A DNA stretch of 26,408 bases from JAEVLT01 sp964484065 (GCA_964484065.1 CAZAEW010000055.1:1-26408), one strand, 5' to 3'; counted from the stretch's first letter, positions 1-7,657 are shown. The notes: generated by a model not told the origin, from the sequence alone. Numbers and translations are program-made.

Positions 1-171
1 CGGAGGTTGTTTAAAAGTGGAACCCCCTCCATTTATGGATGGGGAGAACGTCAGATGTATTTTTGGCAAATCGGTTATATGTTGGATAATCAAAAAGCTT
101 TTGAAAAGGAATTAAAGGCCGTTCAGGAATTTGCCGAACCATATAAAGTGCCGAATCGGAAAACCAAATAA
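1..171 (+). CDS. 3' end of an unidentified protein (partial)
   Basis: An open frame runs in from the left edge and stops with TAA at 169-171, giving the last 56 residues of a protein. The visible part is rich in aromatic residues (IYGWGERQMYFWQIGYML) followed by a Lys/Glu-rich helix and a basic tail. I do not recognise the family. The reading is supported by coding-like composition and by the frame being open to the edge; there is no alternative start with a ribosome binding site inside the fragment. Confidence 0.55.
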   Translation, partial: RRLFKSGTPSIYGWGERQMYFWQIGYMLDNQKAFEKELKAVQEFAEPYKVPNRKTK

Positions 172-356
172 ATAGTAAATTCTCTTCCATAATTTCCAAG
201 TAAAAATAGAATCAGAATAACTTGATGATGAAATCCTCAAATACAATAGCAATCATAATAATGTTATGTAAACTTATAAAGTGATTCTAAGAAGATTATT
301 TTTATGAGCAAAAACAACATTTTCTATTAGAATATCAACATCTTAAAGGAATGGAC

Positions 357-629
357 ATGCTTATCAACGATACTAAAAGAGTTTTCGTTGATTCTTTTTT
401 CGAAAAAGTTGGGGAACCTCTGCCAGATGCGACCGATTCTTGGAAAAGGGCTTTCATCCGGGCTATGAACGACGATATACGGTTCGAAATCCTGAAAAGC
501 AGCGTTCATCGAAGCGTTTCTTTTGCCAAAAATATTGAAAAATTAGTTCTACAAGAACGGTTGCCAAAATCTCCTTGCAATTTATTAAAATATTGGTATA
601 ATAAAAAATTATCAAGAAAAAATAGTTGA
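357..629 (+). CDS. small hypothetical protein
   Basis: A 90-residue frame. AAAGGA at 345-350 sits directly against the ATG at 351 but is 6 bases from the ATG at 357, so 357 is preferred. The product has no signal peptide or membrane segment, is rich in charged residues and ends in a basic Lys/Arg/Asn tail. No family is recognised. The gene is isolated and is followed after a few bases by a hairpin with a T-rich tail (636-676), which supports it being a real transcription unit. Confidence 0.5.
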   Translation: MLINDTKRVFVDSFFEKVGEPLPDATDSWKRAFIRAMNDDIRFEILKSSVHRSVSFAKNIEKLVLQERLPKSPCNLLKYWYNKKLSRKNS

Positions 630-635
630 TTGTGT

Positions 636-676
636 GAATAGATGAGCAAAAATTTAACGTCTATTCCTTGCTTTTT
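636..676 (+). terminator. probable intrinsic terminator after the small hypothetical gene
   Basis: GAATAGA (636-642) pairs with TCTATTC (660-666), with a 17-base loop, followed by a T-rich run ending in six T. The stem is short and the loop long, so efficiency is uncertain. It separates the hypothetical gene from the riboswitch leader. Confidence 0.45.
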
Positions 677-729
677 TAAAAACTGAATAAACTAAAGCAA
701 TGAAGGTTATGGATCAAACTATAACTGGA

Positions 730-802
730 GCGGTTTCTGGAGAGAGCACATATTATTGTGCCGCCGAAGGGTTCACTATCTCAGGCAAAAGGACAGAAGA
801 GT
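730..802 (+). promoter_or_regulatory. glycine riboswitch (single aptamer)
   Basis: The leader carries the conserved core of the glycine aptamer in order: GGAGAGAG (739-746), GCCGCCGAAGGG (about 760-771), CTCAGGCAAAAGGACAG (780-796), closed by TTCT (735-738) with AGAA (795-798). Only one full aptamer is visible; the 60 bases upstream lack a second set of these motifs, so it is of the singlet type rather than the tandem gcvT type. It lies about 45 bases before an intrinsic terminator and 120 bases before a glycine/D-amino-acid permease gene. Transcriptional control by terminator choice is inferred; the sign (on or off) cannot be read with confidence. Confidence 0.9.
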
Positions 803-847
803 AATGAAGGAATCTTTATTATACTTTTTTATTATTCTGACGTCTTA

Positions 848-876
848 AGAGATTGGAGAACTCCAATCTCTTTTTT
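848..876 (+). terminator. riboswitch expression-platform terminator
   Basis: GAGATTGGA (849-857) pairs perfectly with TCCAATCTC (862-870) around a four-base loop, followed by six T (871-876). It lies between the glycine aptamer and the permease start and is almost certainly the switchable element. I did not find a convincing antiterminator partner by eye. Confidence 0.85.
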
Positions 877-921
877 GTATTTTTAAAAAGCTATATCACT
901 ATATTATGGGAGGACTTCAAA

Positions 922-2304
922 GTGGCAAAGGAAGAGCTGAAACGAGATTTGAAAAACCGGCACGTACAATTAATCGCGATTGGAGGTACAATTGGAACAG
1001 GGTTATTTTTAGGCTCTGGTAAAGCCATTCAATTAGCAGGACCTTCGATCATTTTTGCTTACTTAATGGTCGGGATTGCCGTATTTTTTGTGATGAGAGC
1101 CTTGGGCGAATTGCTTTTATCAAACGCAGGCTATCAATCTTTCACCGATTTCGCCGTTGATTATATTGGCCCGTGGGCCGGCTTTGTGACCGGCTGGACT
1201 TACTGGTTTTGCTGGATCATGACCGCAATGGCGGATATCATTGCAGTTGGCGTCTACGTTCGCTATTGGTTTAACATCCCGCAATGGGTACCTGCACTTA
1301 TCTGTTTGATTATTTTGTTGGGTCTAAATTTACTGACCGTAAAACTTTTTGGAGAGTTAGAGTTTTGGTTTGCGTTAATTAAGGTAATAACGATTCTTGC
1401 CTTAATCGCTGTAGGGATTATTTTGCTGATTATGGGCTTCCATACAGAGGCAGGAACGGTTTCAGTCAGCAACATTTGGAAACACGGAGGGCTTTTCCCA
1501 AATGGAGTGGGGGGCTTCTTGCTTTCCTTTCAGATGGTTGTTTTTGCCTATGTCGGCGTTGAATTGGTTGGAGTTTCTGCAGCTGAAACATCCAATCCGA
1601 AAAAAAATATTCCATCCGCGATCAATAAAATTCCAATGCGGATCTTGTTTTTCTATGTGGGCGCACTGGTTATCTTACTATGTATTAACCCGTGGAACCA
1701 ATTAAATGCAACCACAAGCCCTTTTGTAAGGACGTTTAGTCTTGTTGGGGTACCAATTGCAGCGGGGATCATCAATTTCGTTGTTTTAACATCAGCAGCC
1801 TCAGCATGCAACAGCGGTCTATTTTCCACCAGTCGGATCCTGTATAATTTAAGCAATCATGGTGACGGACCGGCAAAATTGGCAAAATTAAATAAAAATC
1901 GTGTCCCTGGAAATGCATTAGTCACATCAGCGATTGTGCTTTCAGGCGGAGCCATTTTAAGTAAACTTATTCCCGAGCAGGCTTTTGGCATCGTTACAAC
2001 CATTAGTGCCATTTGTTTTATTTGGGTATGGGGGATTATTTTAATCTCTCATTTGCGCTATCGTAAATTGCGCCCAGATTTGCATGAAAAATCGATTTTT
2101 AAAGCGCCTCTGACTCCATTCATTAATTATGTTGTTTTAGCGCTCTTTGTGTTTATTCTAGCCGTCATGTTATTTGCAGAATCAACGCGTACAGCTTTAT
2201 TAATGACACCTATTTGGTTTATCTTATTATTTATCTTGTATGCTTTTAGAAATCTGTCGGTCGGTAAAATAGCAGGCACTCCTTTTGAGAATCAGGATAA
2301 TTGA
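922..2304 (+). CDS. cycA: CycA-type D-serine/D-alanine/glycine permease
   Basis: This is a 460-residue amino acid permease of the APC superfamily (AAT family) with about 12 membrane segments, expected to import glycine and small D-amino acids by proton symport. The N-terminus has the substrate-binding GTIGTG motif (22-27). The sequence matches what I know of E. coli CycA through most of its length, for example NRHVQLIAIGG near the start, WTYWFCW in the third segment, INFVVLTSAAS and LHEKSI. The GTG at 922 is chosen because GGGAGG (908-913) precedes it at normal distance; the frame stays open back to a TTG at 853, but that lies inside the leader terminator stem. The glycine riboswitch upstream independently supports glycine as substrate. 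Monocistronic, with a terminator at 2343-2378. Confidence 0.93.
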   Translation: MAKEELKRDLKNRHVQLIAIGGTIGTGLFLGSGKAIQLAGPSIIFAYLMVGIAVFFVMRALGELLLSNAGYQSFTDFAVDYIGPWAGFVTGWTYWFCWIMTAMADIIAVGVYVRYWFNIPQWVPALICLIILLGLNLLTVKLFGELEFWFALIKVITILALIAVGIILLIMGFHTEAGTVSVSNIWKHGGLFPNGVGGFLLSFQMVVFAYVGVELVGVSAAETSNPKKNIPSAINKIPMRILFFYVGALVILLCINPWNQLNATTSPFVRTFSLVGVPIAAGIINFVVLTSAASACNSGLFSTSRILYNLSNHGDGPAKLAKLNKNRVPGNALVTSAIVLSGGAILSKLIPEQAFGIVTTISAICFIWVWGIILISHLRYRKLRPDLHEKSIFKAPLTPFINYVVLALFVFILAVMLFAESTRTALLMTPIWFILLFILYAFRNLSVGKIAGTPFENQDN

Positions 2305-2342
2305 TGGAATCAAGGGAAGATTCATGCTGTAATAAAAGATTA

Positions 2343-2378
2343 GAAAAGCTGCCGAAATAATGGCAGCTTTTCTTTTTT
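2343..2378 (+). terminator. intrinsic terminator of cycA
   Basis: GAAAAGCTGCC (2343-2353) pairs with GGCAGCTTTTC (2362-2372), followed by six T. Confidence 0.9.
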
Positions 2379-2520
2379 ATCACAATGAACGAAGGGATAC
2401 AGGAAAATAATTTTGATTTAAAAATAGTCTAAATGGACCCCCTAAAAGTTGGATTTAAAGTGTTATAATATGATGCGGCTGTTCTTACAGTTTTAAAAGT
2501 TTTTAAGGGGATGTTGGCAG

Positions 2521-3603
2521 TTGAAGTTCTCATTCAACACATCATGGATTCGAGATTTTGATTTTAGCAGTTTGTTTATCATTGCTGGGGTAATTTTCGG
2601 AATGTATCTGTTACGGACGTTTCTTTTGTGGAGTGCCAAGAAACTCCCGAAATACTATGATGCGTCGAAAAGCATGGTAAATTGGTTCACATTCTATGGA
2701 ACACTGATCTTTTTGCTTCTTTATTTTTCAAATGCCAAATGGATGTTTGCAAAAATCATTAAAATTGGCAATGTCGATGTGACTCTGTTTCTGATCATTG
2801 TGGCGATTCTCATCATCTCGTTAGCGAGCAGGGTATCGAAAATCTCTACCAATGTCATCCTGCCGGGTATCTATAATCGCTACCATTTGGATAAAGGCAT
2901 GCGGTTTACGCTTGACCGGATCATTCATTATTCGATCATGATCATTGCGATTATCGTGAGTTTAACGACAGTCGGAATTAACCTGAGTGCTCTGACTGTG
3001 TTTGCCGGCATCATCAGTGTCGGTATCGGGTTCGGGCTGCAAAATATTGCCTCGAATTTTATTTCCGGCATCATTTTGTTGTTTGAAAGGCCGATCAAAG
3101 TGGGGGACCGGGTGATTATTGATGATATCACCGGGGATGTTGAAAAAATAAATATGAGGGCAACGATTATTAAAACGGTTCTTAATGAGCATATTATTGT
3201 CCCAAACTCCTATTTTTTGGAAGAAAAAGTGATCAACCGCTCGTTCAGCGACCCGAGGATGCGGATTGTGATTCCAATTGGCGTTGCCTACGGGTCAGAT
3301 GTGGAAAAAGTTAGAGATTTACTGCTGCAAGCGGCAACGGAAGAACATGAGGTGTCTCCGGTTGTCCTCATGACGCCTGCACCTTTCGTGAACTTTGCCG
3401 GATTTGGGGAATCGTCCCTCAATTTTGAATTGCTCCTCTGGATTGAGGATCCCAATCAATTAGTCTTGATCAAAAGCAATCTCAATTTTCGAATCAACCG
3501 TATCTTTAATGAAAATGACATTGAAATCCCTTATCCAAAAAGGGACTTACAAATTACCAGTATTACAAAAAATGCCCGGGAATTAATCGGTTCTCAGCAA
3601 TAA
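2521..3603 (+). CDS. MscS-family small-conductance mechanosensitive channel
   Basis: This 360-residue membrane protein has four or more hydrophobic segments, then the MscS pore-lining helix and the cytoplasmic beta domain. The diagnostic stretch is the Gly/Ala/Ser-patterned helix VGIGFGLQNIASNFISG followed by ERPIKVGDRV, which is near invariant in MscS proteins. Such channels release small osmolytes when membrane tension rises on hypo-osmotic shock. Start: TTG at 2521, with AAGGGG at 2505-2510; a nearby ATG at 2511 is out of frame. The gene stands alone between two terminators. It is longer than E. coli MscS because of extra N-terminal segments, as in the YhdY/YkuT-type Bacillus paralogues; which one it corresponds to is not decided. 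Confidence 0.9.
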   Translation: MKFSFNTSWIRDFDFSSLFIIAGVIFGMYLLRTFLLWSAKKLPKYYDASKSMVNWFTFYGTLIFLLLYFSNAKWMFAKIIKIGNVDVTLFLIIVAILIISLASRVSKISTNVILPGIYNRYHLDKGMRFTLDRIIHYSIMIIAIIVSLTTVGINLSALTVFAGIISVGIGFGLQNIASNFISGIILLFERPIKVGDRVIIDDITGDVEKINMRATIIKTVLNEHIIVPNSYFLEEKVINRSFSDPRMRIVIPIGVAYGSDVEKVRDLLLQAATEEHEVSPVVLMTPAPFVNFAGFGESSLNFELLLWIEDPNQLVLIKSNLNFRINRIFNENDIEIPYPKRDLQITSITKNARELIGSQQ

Positions 3604-3614
3604 GCAAAGGCACG

Positions 3615-3672
3615 GACGGTACTGCAGCTTTTTTTGAAAGAAGAAGCTGCAGTACCGTTCTTTCTGTTTCTT
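3615..3672 (+). terminator. intrinsic terminator of the MscS gene
   Basis: A 15-bp perfect stem, ACGGTACTGCAGCTT (3616-3630) with AAGCTGCAGTACCGT (3644-3658), followed by a T-rich run. Confidence 0.9.
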
Positions 3673-3961
3673 AAAAAATCATTAAAATTTAATTAAATCG
3701 ACAAGAAATGTTCTTTACCAAGAATTTCATGTTCTTTATAATTAGCATGAAAGAAAGGAGTGATTTTTTATTTTTCTTCTGCAGCGCCATCATCTTGAAT
3801 TATGCAAGGGATCCATCAACCATTTATTCCAGTAAAAACGATTCTTCCTATCTCTCCAATACTTTTTCCTATCCAGCCATATTTGTACCGATCCCACCAA
3901 GTATTTTAATCATTTGCTTTTTCCAAAATGAAAAAAGTTTCTATACGAATGGAGTGATTTT
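3673..3961. other. intergenic stretch without a supported gene
   Basis: About 290 bases upstream of the multicopper oxidase gene. A plus-strand open frame crosses it but has no ribosome binding site and an implausible composition. The 13-base string GGAGTGATTTTTT occurs at 3757-3769 and again at 3951-3963, where it forms the oxidase ribosome binding site. No clear promoter could be assigned. Confidence 0.5.
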
Positions 3962-5023
3962 TTGCGGATAAAAAAATACTTTTTTCCTGGAATTGCTTTA
4001 TTCTGCCTCTGTATAATCGGCGCAGCATGTTCGCGGACCAGTCAAGCAGAGGAAGATACCAATAAGCATAAACAAAACCATCCGATTCATTTATCCGAAA
4101 AACAAGCTGCCAGCCAACGGCAAATTTCCAATGACTATGTCCATGAAAAGGAAATGATTCCAAAAATCCTGCAAGATGGAACCAAGGAGTTTACACTAAC
4201 TGCATCCGTTTTTCCATGGCAATTATATCCGGGTAAAATTATAAATGTGTGGGGATACAATCAACAGGTACCCGGTCCGCTCATCCGAGTAAAGGAGGGT
4301 GACAAAGTATCCATTGTCGTTCGTAATTTACTTCCACAACCGACAACAGTCCATTGGCATGGCCTCGCTGTGCCCAATTCAATGGATGGAGTTCCATCCA
4401 TGACCATGAATGGAACGGATATGGGCACCCAGCAAGCAATCCCAAAGGATGGCACATTTACGTATCAATTTGCCGTAACTTCACAAATGATCGGCACTCA
4501 TTACTACCACACCCATGTTAATGATGATTATCAGGAAGACATGGGCTTGCATGGTGTCTTTATTGTTGATCCGGCAAGCAGCAAAGGTCCAAAATATGAT
4601 GTTGATGCTCTTTATGAGCTTGGCAGTTACAAAGTAGATGGCAGTGATGCAGAAAATGTGTTTATTTTGAACGGAAAATCCTATCCGGAAGCACCTGTCC
4701 TTGATGTGAAGTTAAATCAAACGGTTCGGATCCGTTTAGTGAATGCCAGTGCGGAAGAATTCCATGTTATGCATTTACATGGCTATACGTTTTCGATCAT
4801 CGCGTTCGACGGAAACCCGGTGCCAATACCTCAAGAAGCGAACACGGTAACCCTTGGTCCATCCCAAACAGCTGATATTGCCTTTAAAGCGGTAAACCCC
4901 GGCAAGTGGATGTTTCATTGCCATATTCTTGATCATACGATAAATCCGAGCTCTGAGGAAAAAAAATCTGAGCACCAAATGGATGAAATGGGAGGGCTTA
5001 CAACTTTCATTAATGTCAAATAA
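3962..5023 (+). CDS. two-domain multicopper oxidase (small laccase type), predicted lipoprotein
   Basis: A 353-residue exported oxidase with two cupredoxin domains. Copper ligand clusters are visible as HWHG (131-134) and HYYHTH (180-185) in domain 1, and HVMHLHG (268-274) and HCHILDH (319-325) in domain 2. Cys320 is the predicted type 1 copper ligand; domain 1 has no equivalent Cys, so this is the arrangement of type B two-domain laccases, which act as trimers. A hydrophobic N-terminus ends at IGAAC (Cys23), a plausible though non-canonical lipobox, followed by a charged linker, so surface anchoring is likely. The usual axial Met five residues after the last His is absent (Ser330); a Met occurs later in DEMGG. 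Start: TTG with GGAGTG at 3951-3956. Substrate is unknown: phenols, Cu(I) or Mn(II) are possible. Confidence 0.88.
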   Translation: MRIKKYFFPGIALFCLCIIGAACSRTSQAEEDTNKHKQNHPIHLSEKQAASQRQISNDYVHEKEMIPKILQDGTKEFTLTASVFPWQLYPGKIINVWGYNQQVPGPLIRVKEGDKVSIVVRNLLPQPTTVHWHGLAVPNSMDGVPSMTMNGTDMGTQQAIPKDGTFTYQFAVTSQMIGTHYYHTHVNDDYQEDMGLHGVFIVDPASSKGPKYDVDALYELGSYKVDGSDAENVFILNGKSYPEAPVLDVKLNQTVRIRLVNASAEEFHVMHLHGYTFSIIAFDGNPVPIPQEANTVTLGPSQTADIAFKAVNPGKWMFHCHILDHTINPSSEEKKSEHQMDEMGGLTTFINVK

Positions 5024-5151
5024 TGGCTGATAGTTTATTTCCATTTACATCGTAAAGGAACCGATCGGAATTCCGGCCATGATGCCTTTTCCATCCTTTG
5101 AAAAAACAACAAATTTATAGCTAAGCAGAAAACATGAGGATTATTGAATAC

Positions 5152-5218
5152 ATGGGGACGGGTCCCGTACAAATACTTCAAAAGGTAGTGTTTGTACGAA
5201 CCGCCCCATCTTTTTTTT
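5152..5218 (+). terminator. long hairpin with T-run after the multicopper oxidase gene
   Basis: An imperfect stem of more than 20 bp joins ATGGGG-CGG-CGTACAAATACT on the left to GTAGTGTTTGTACG-CCGCCCCAT on the right (ends at 5209), followed by eight T (5211-5218). It works as an intrinsic terminator. Its GTACGAACCG core resembles the ACAAGAACCG core of the hairpin at 7663-7717, so both may be copies of one dispersed intergenic hairpin family. Confidence 0.75.
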
Positions 5219-5303
5219 AATAAAGAAAATAAAGGTTTTTCAATTTTTCCTTTCATTTGTTATAATTAACTTTTCTAACATATTGAGGGGGAACATTATT
5301 TTT

Positions 5304-5735
5304 ATGTCAGTTGAAATAGGCAGTAAGGTGCAAGGTAAGGTTAAGAGCATTACTAATTTTGGAGCATTCATGGAATTGCCGGATGGCTCAACAGGTCTTG
5401 TTCATATTAGTGAGGTAGCGGACAGCTATGTAAAAGACGTAAATGACCATCTCAAGGTAGGCGATATAGTAGAAGTAAAAGTATTAAGTGAGAAAGACGG
5501 AAAAATGGCCTTATCGATTAAAAAAGCAATCGATAAACCCGCAGAAAAGCCTGCCTATTCACAGCGGCCTCAGCGTCAAGGAAAATTTAATAACCGGTCC
5601 AAAGGTCAATTCAAGCCAAAAGAAAATTTTGAAGATAAACTGGCCCGCTTTTTAAAGACCAGCGAAGAAAACTTGAGTACCATCAAAAAAAATTCCAGTG
5701 CAAAACAGGGTGGAAGAGGCGGAAGACGCGGTTAA
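5304..5735 (+). CDS. yabR: S1-domain RNA-binding protein, YabR-like
   Basis: A 143-residue cytoplasmic protein. Residues 1-72 form an S1 RNA-binding domain, with GSKVQGKVKSITNFGAF at the start and the typical TGLVHISEVAD motif. The remainder is a basic linker ending in a Gly/Arg tail (GGRGGRRG). It closely resembles B. subtilis YabR, including the second conserved block ENFEDKLARFLKTSEENLS. The ATG at 5304 gives the expected MSVEIGSK start; GAGGGGG (5285-5291) lies rather far upstream. In B. subtilis yabR sits beside divIC and spoIIE, whereas here the gene stands alone, so it may be a paralogue. It probably binds RNA or ribosomes; its precise role is unknown. Confidence 0.85.
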   Translation: MSVEIGSKVQGKVKSITNFGAFMELPDGSTGLVHISEVADSYVKDVNDHLKVGDIVEVKVLSEKDGKMALSIKKAIDKPAEKPAYSQRPQRQGKFNNRSKGQFKPKENFEDKLARFLKTSEENLSTIKKNSSAKQGGRGGRRG

Positions 5736-5804
5736 TTTGCTGCCTATATAAAAAATATATTATCTTTCATTAACTAAGGTGATGAAGGTAAGTAATGGAA
5801 GGTG

Positions 5805-6194
5805 ATGAACATTTTAGAAGTAAAGAAATCCCCATTAAGTGACGGAGAATTCAATAGAGGGGTATTTGCAACTGTTGATATTGCAAAAGGGGAATTGATC
5901 CATGAGGCACCCGTGCTTCCTTACCCTAATGAACAGCATGTTTTCATTGAAAAAACACTTCTAGGTGATTATGTATTTGAGTATGGGAAAAACCATACTG
6001 CTATTTTATTGGGATATGGTATGCTTTTTAACCATTCCTATACGCCGAATGCCACTTATGATATTAATTTTAAAAATCATACTTTTGAATTTTATGCCTA
6101 TAAGGATATAAAAGCAGGAGAAGAAATACTGATTAACTATAACGGTGATGTTGATGATAACGAACCACTCTGGTTCAATATCGACAACGAGTGA
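5805..6194 (+). CDS. small SET-domain protein
   Basis: A 129-residue protein that is essentially a bare SET domain. It shows the N-terminal NRGVFAT motif, the FNHSYTPNA motif that forms the S-adenosylmethionine pocket and knot, and the C-terminal GEEILINY motif with the catalytic-type Tyr. SET enzymes transfer methyl groups from S-adenosylmethionine to lysine side chains; in bacteria the targets are mostly unknown. No pre-SET or post-SET cysteines are present. The start is uncertain: GTG 5802 and ATG 5805 are adjacent and GGAAGG (5797-5802) is very close to both. The gene stands alone downstream of the YabR-like gene. Confidence 0.85.
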   Translation: MNILEVKKSPLSDGEFNRGVFATVDIAKGELIHEAPVLPYPNEQHVFIEKTLLGDYVFEYGKNHTAILLGYGMLFNHSYTPNATYDINFKNHTFEFYAYKDIKAGEEILINYNGDVDDNEPLWFNIDNE

Positions 6195-6201
6195 TCATAG
6201 G

Positions 6202-6250
6202 GATGGTTCATGTGCTTATTTTCCTCTCAAGGGAGTAAGCACATACCATC
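6202..6250. repeat. imperfect hairpin downstream of the SET gene
   Basis: ATGGT-ATGTGCTTA on the left pairs with TAAGCACAT-CCAT on the right with interruptions. There is no good T-run on either side, so this may be a weak terminator or an RNA stabiliser. Confidence 0.45.
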
Positions 6251-6422
6251 ATTCTCCTCCAGAACACTTGAAAATATAAGAAGTTATATAAGGAATCCCC
6301 CGTAAAGAAAAGAATGGTCGAATAATAATTTCGCCAGTGCCGCCAAACTCCACATTTATTTCCCGCTGTACATAGCACCATCCCTTCGAGGTGAATACCC
6401 ATATTTTTCCATAAAAAAATAG
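6249..6422 (-). pseudogene. possible gene remnant without a start codon
   Basis: On the minus strand a frame of about 57 codons ends with TGA (6249-6251). It reads like a real protein (GKIWVFTSKGWCYVQ, then FGGTGEIIIRPFFSLRG, ending KCSGGE), but it has an in-frame TAG just upstream, no usable start codon and no ribosome binding site. I do not recognise a family. It may be the tail of a decayed gene or a chance open frame. Confidence 0.25.
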
Positions 6423-6528
6423 CTAGTGAGAAAGAGTTGATATTTTATCTTTTAAAAAGGCTGTTTTAGCAAAGATCGCTGTTTCTTAGTTCAGATTTAA
6501 TGTTTGACCTTTTACCAAAATCTTTTAA

Positions 6529-7245
6529 TTAGGACTCGAAATCCTTTGGATTCACCATTTCTGTCCGAATGAGCCCTTGATTCGGACTCGAACCCATTAG
6601 GATTTAGCATTGCTGTCTGAATGAGCCCCTGATTCGGACTCTAAGCCCTTTGGATTTCGCATTGCTGTCTGAATGAGCCCTTGATTCGGACTCTAAACCC
6701 TTTGGATTTAGCATTGCTGTCTGAATGAGCTCCANNNNNNNNNNNNNNNNNNNNNNNNNNNNNNNNNNNNNNNNNNNNNNNNNNNNNNNNNNNNNNNNNN
6801 NNNNNNNNNNNNNNNNNNNNNNNNNNNNNNNNNNTTAGGATTCATCCTTGCTGTCCGAATGAGCCCCTGATTCAGACTCTAAACCCATTGGATTTAGCAT
6901 CGCTGTCCGAATGAGCGCTTGATTCGGACTCAAACCCATTAGGATTCATCCTTGCTGTCTGAATGAGATCTTGATTCGGACTCTAAACCCTTTGAATTCA
7001 CCATTGCTGTCTGAATGAGCCCCTGATTCGGACTCTAAACCCTTTGGATTTATCATTGCTGTCTGAATAAGCGCTTGATTCGGACTCTAAACCCTTTGGA
7101 TTTATCATTGCTGTCTGAATGAGCCCCTGATTCAGACTCTAAACCCTTTGGATTTAGCATCGCTGTCCGAATGAGCGCTTGATTCGGACTCAAACCCATT
7201 AGGATTCATCATTTCTATCTGAATGAACCCCGGATTCGGACTCAA
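6529..7245. repeat. 52-bp tandem repeat array, interrupted by an assembly gap
   Basis: The motif TTCGGACTCTAAACCC recurs at 6529, 6581, 6633 and 6685, then after the gap at 6871, 6923, 6975, 7027, 7079, 7131, 7183 and 7235, always exactly 52 bases apart. Ten complete units plus partial ones are visible. Two inverted repeats lie in the unit: GTCCGAAT with ATTCGGAC around a nine-base loop, and CTAAACCC with GGATTTAG around a short loop. Since 52 is not a multiple of three and stops occur in every frame, the array does not encode a repeat protein. The true copy number is unknown because of the gap. Confidence 0.95.
6735..6834. other. assembly gap of 100 N
   Basis: Exactly 100 undetermined bases. 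Repeat phase on the two sides (6685 and 6871) does not differ by a multiple of 52, so the gap length is a placeholder and units are probably missing. Confidence 0.98.
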
Positions 7246-7387
7246 ACAACAGCCGTAGCAATAATGAAATTCCGTCAAAATGGGAAGCATAACTTTATCA
7301 TCATTATTTTTACTGGGGAAGGCACAACTCAAACGCTGTGAATCAGAGTGGAAAAGGATAGTATTTCCTTTATTAGGAGTGGAAATT

Positions 7388-7657
7388 ATGAAAACGGAAA
7401 ATCTGCAAAAATTCACCTTTAATATGGAGAACGAAAATGGTGAGCTGGTGGTGAGAGGCGAAATTAGAGGGGAAAGTGAAATTCCATTTTTTGATGATTT
7501 AAAATGTAAAGCTGTCATTGCTCTGCTGAACTCCGTCGATCAGCAGAACTTCAGTGAACCAGAAAAAAACCATCTTTTCAGCCGGTACATAACAGAAATA
7601 GAAGAAACCATAAAACAAATGAAACAGCATATTCATTTCCAAGGGAAGACTAACTAG
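7388..7657 (+). CDS. small hypothetical protein
   Basis: An 89-residue soluble, acidic protein. The ATG at 7388 is preceded by AGGAGTGG (7375-7382), a strong ribosome binding site, so this start is preferred over the longer open frame beginning at 7280. The N-terminal half looks beta-rich and the C-terminal half helical, with a closing EIEETIKQMKQHIHF segment. No known family is recognised. It begins about 140 bases after the 52-bp array and is closed by a hairpin at 7663-7717. Confidence 0.7.
   Translation: MKTENLQKFTFNMENENGELVVRGEIRGESEIPFFDDLKCKAVIALLNSVDQQNFSEPEKNHLFSRYITEIEETIKQMKQHIHFQGKTN

Noticed and set aside
853..921. Longer N-terminus for the CycA permease from TTG 853
   Set aside because: That start lies inside the leader terminator stem, has no ribosome binding site, and adds residues absent from CycA relatives; GTG 922 has GGGAGG at proper distance.
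3757..3963. 13-base direct repeat GGAGTGATTTTTT as a mobile-element footprint
   Set aside because: It is a ribosome-binding-site-like string followed by T; no inverted ends or transposase remains lie between the copies.
3708..3971. Plus-strand 87-codon frame upstream of the oxidase gene
   Set aside because: No ribosome binding site, overlaps the oxidase start, and its composition is that of an AT-rich intergenic region.
6529..7245. CRISPR array
   Set aside because: The whole 52-bp unit is repeated, including the part that would be spacer; there are no unique spacers of constant length and no cas genes in the window.
7132..7518. Minus-strand 128-codon frame across the repeat end
   Set aside because: It runs opposite to the better supported 7388-7657 gene, crosses the non-coding repeat and has no ribosome binding site.
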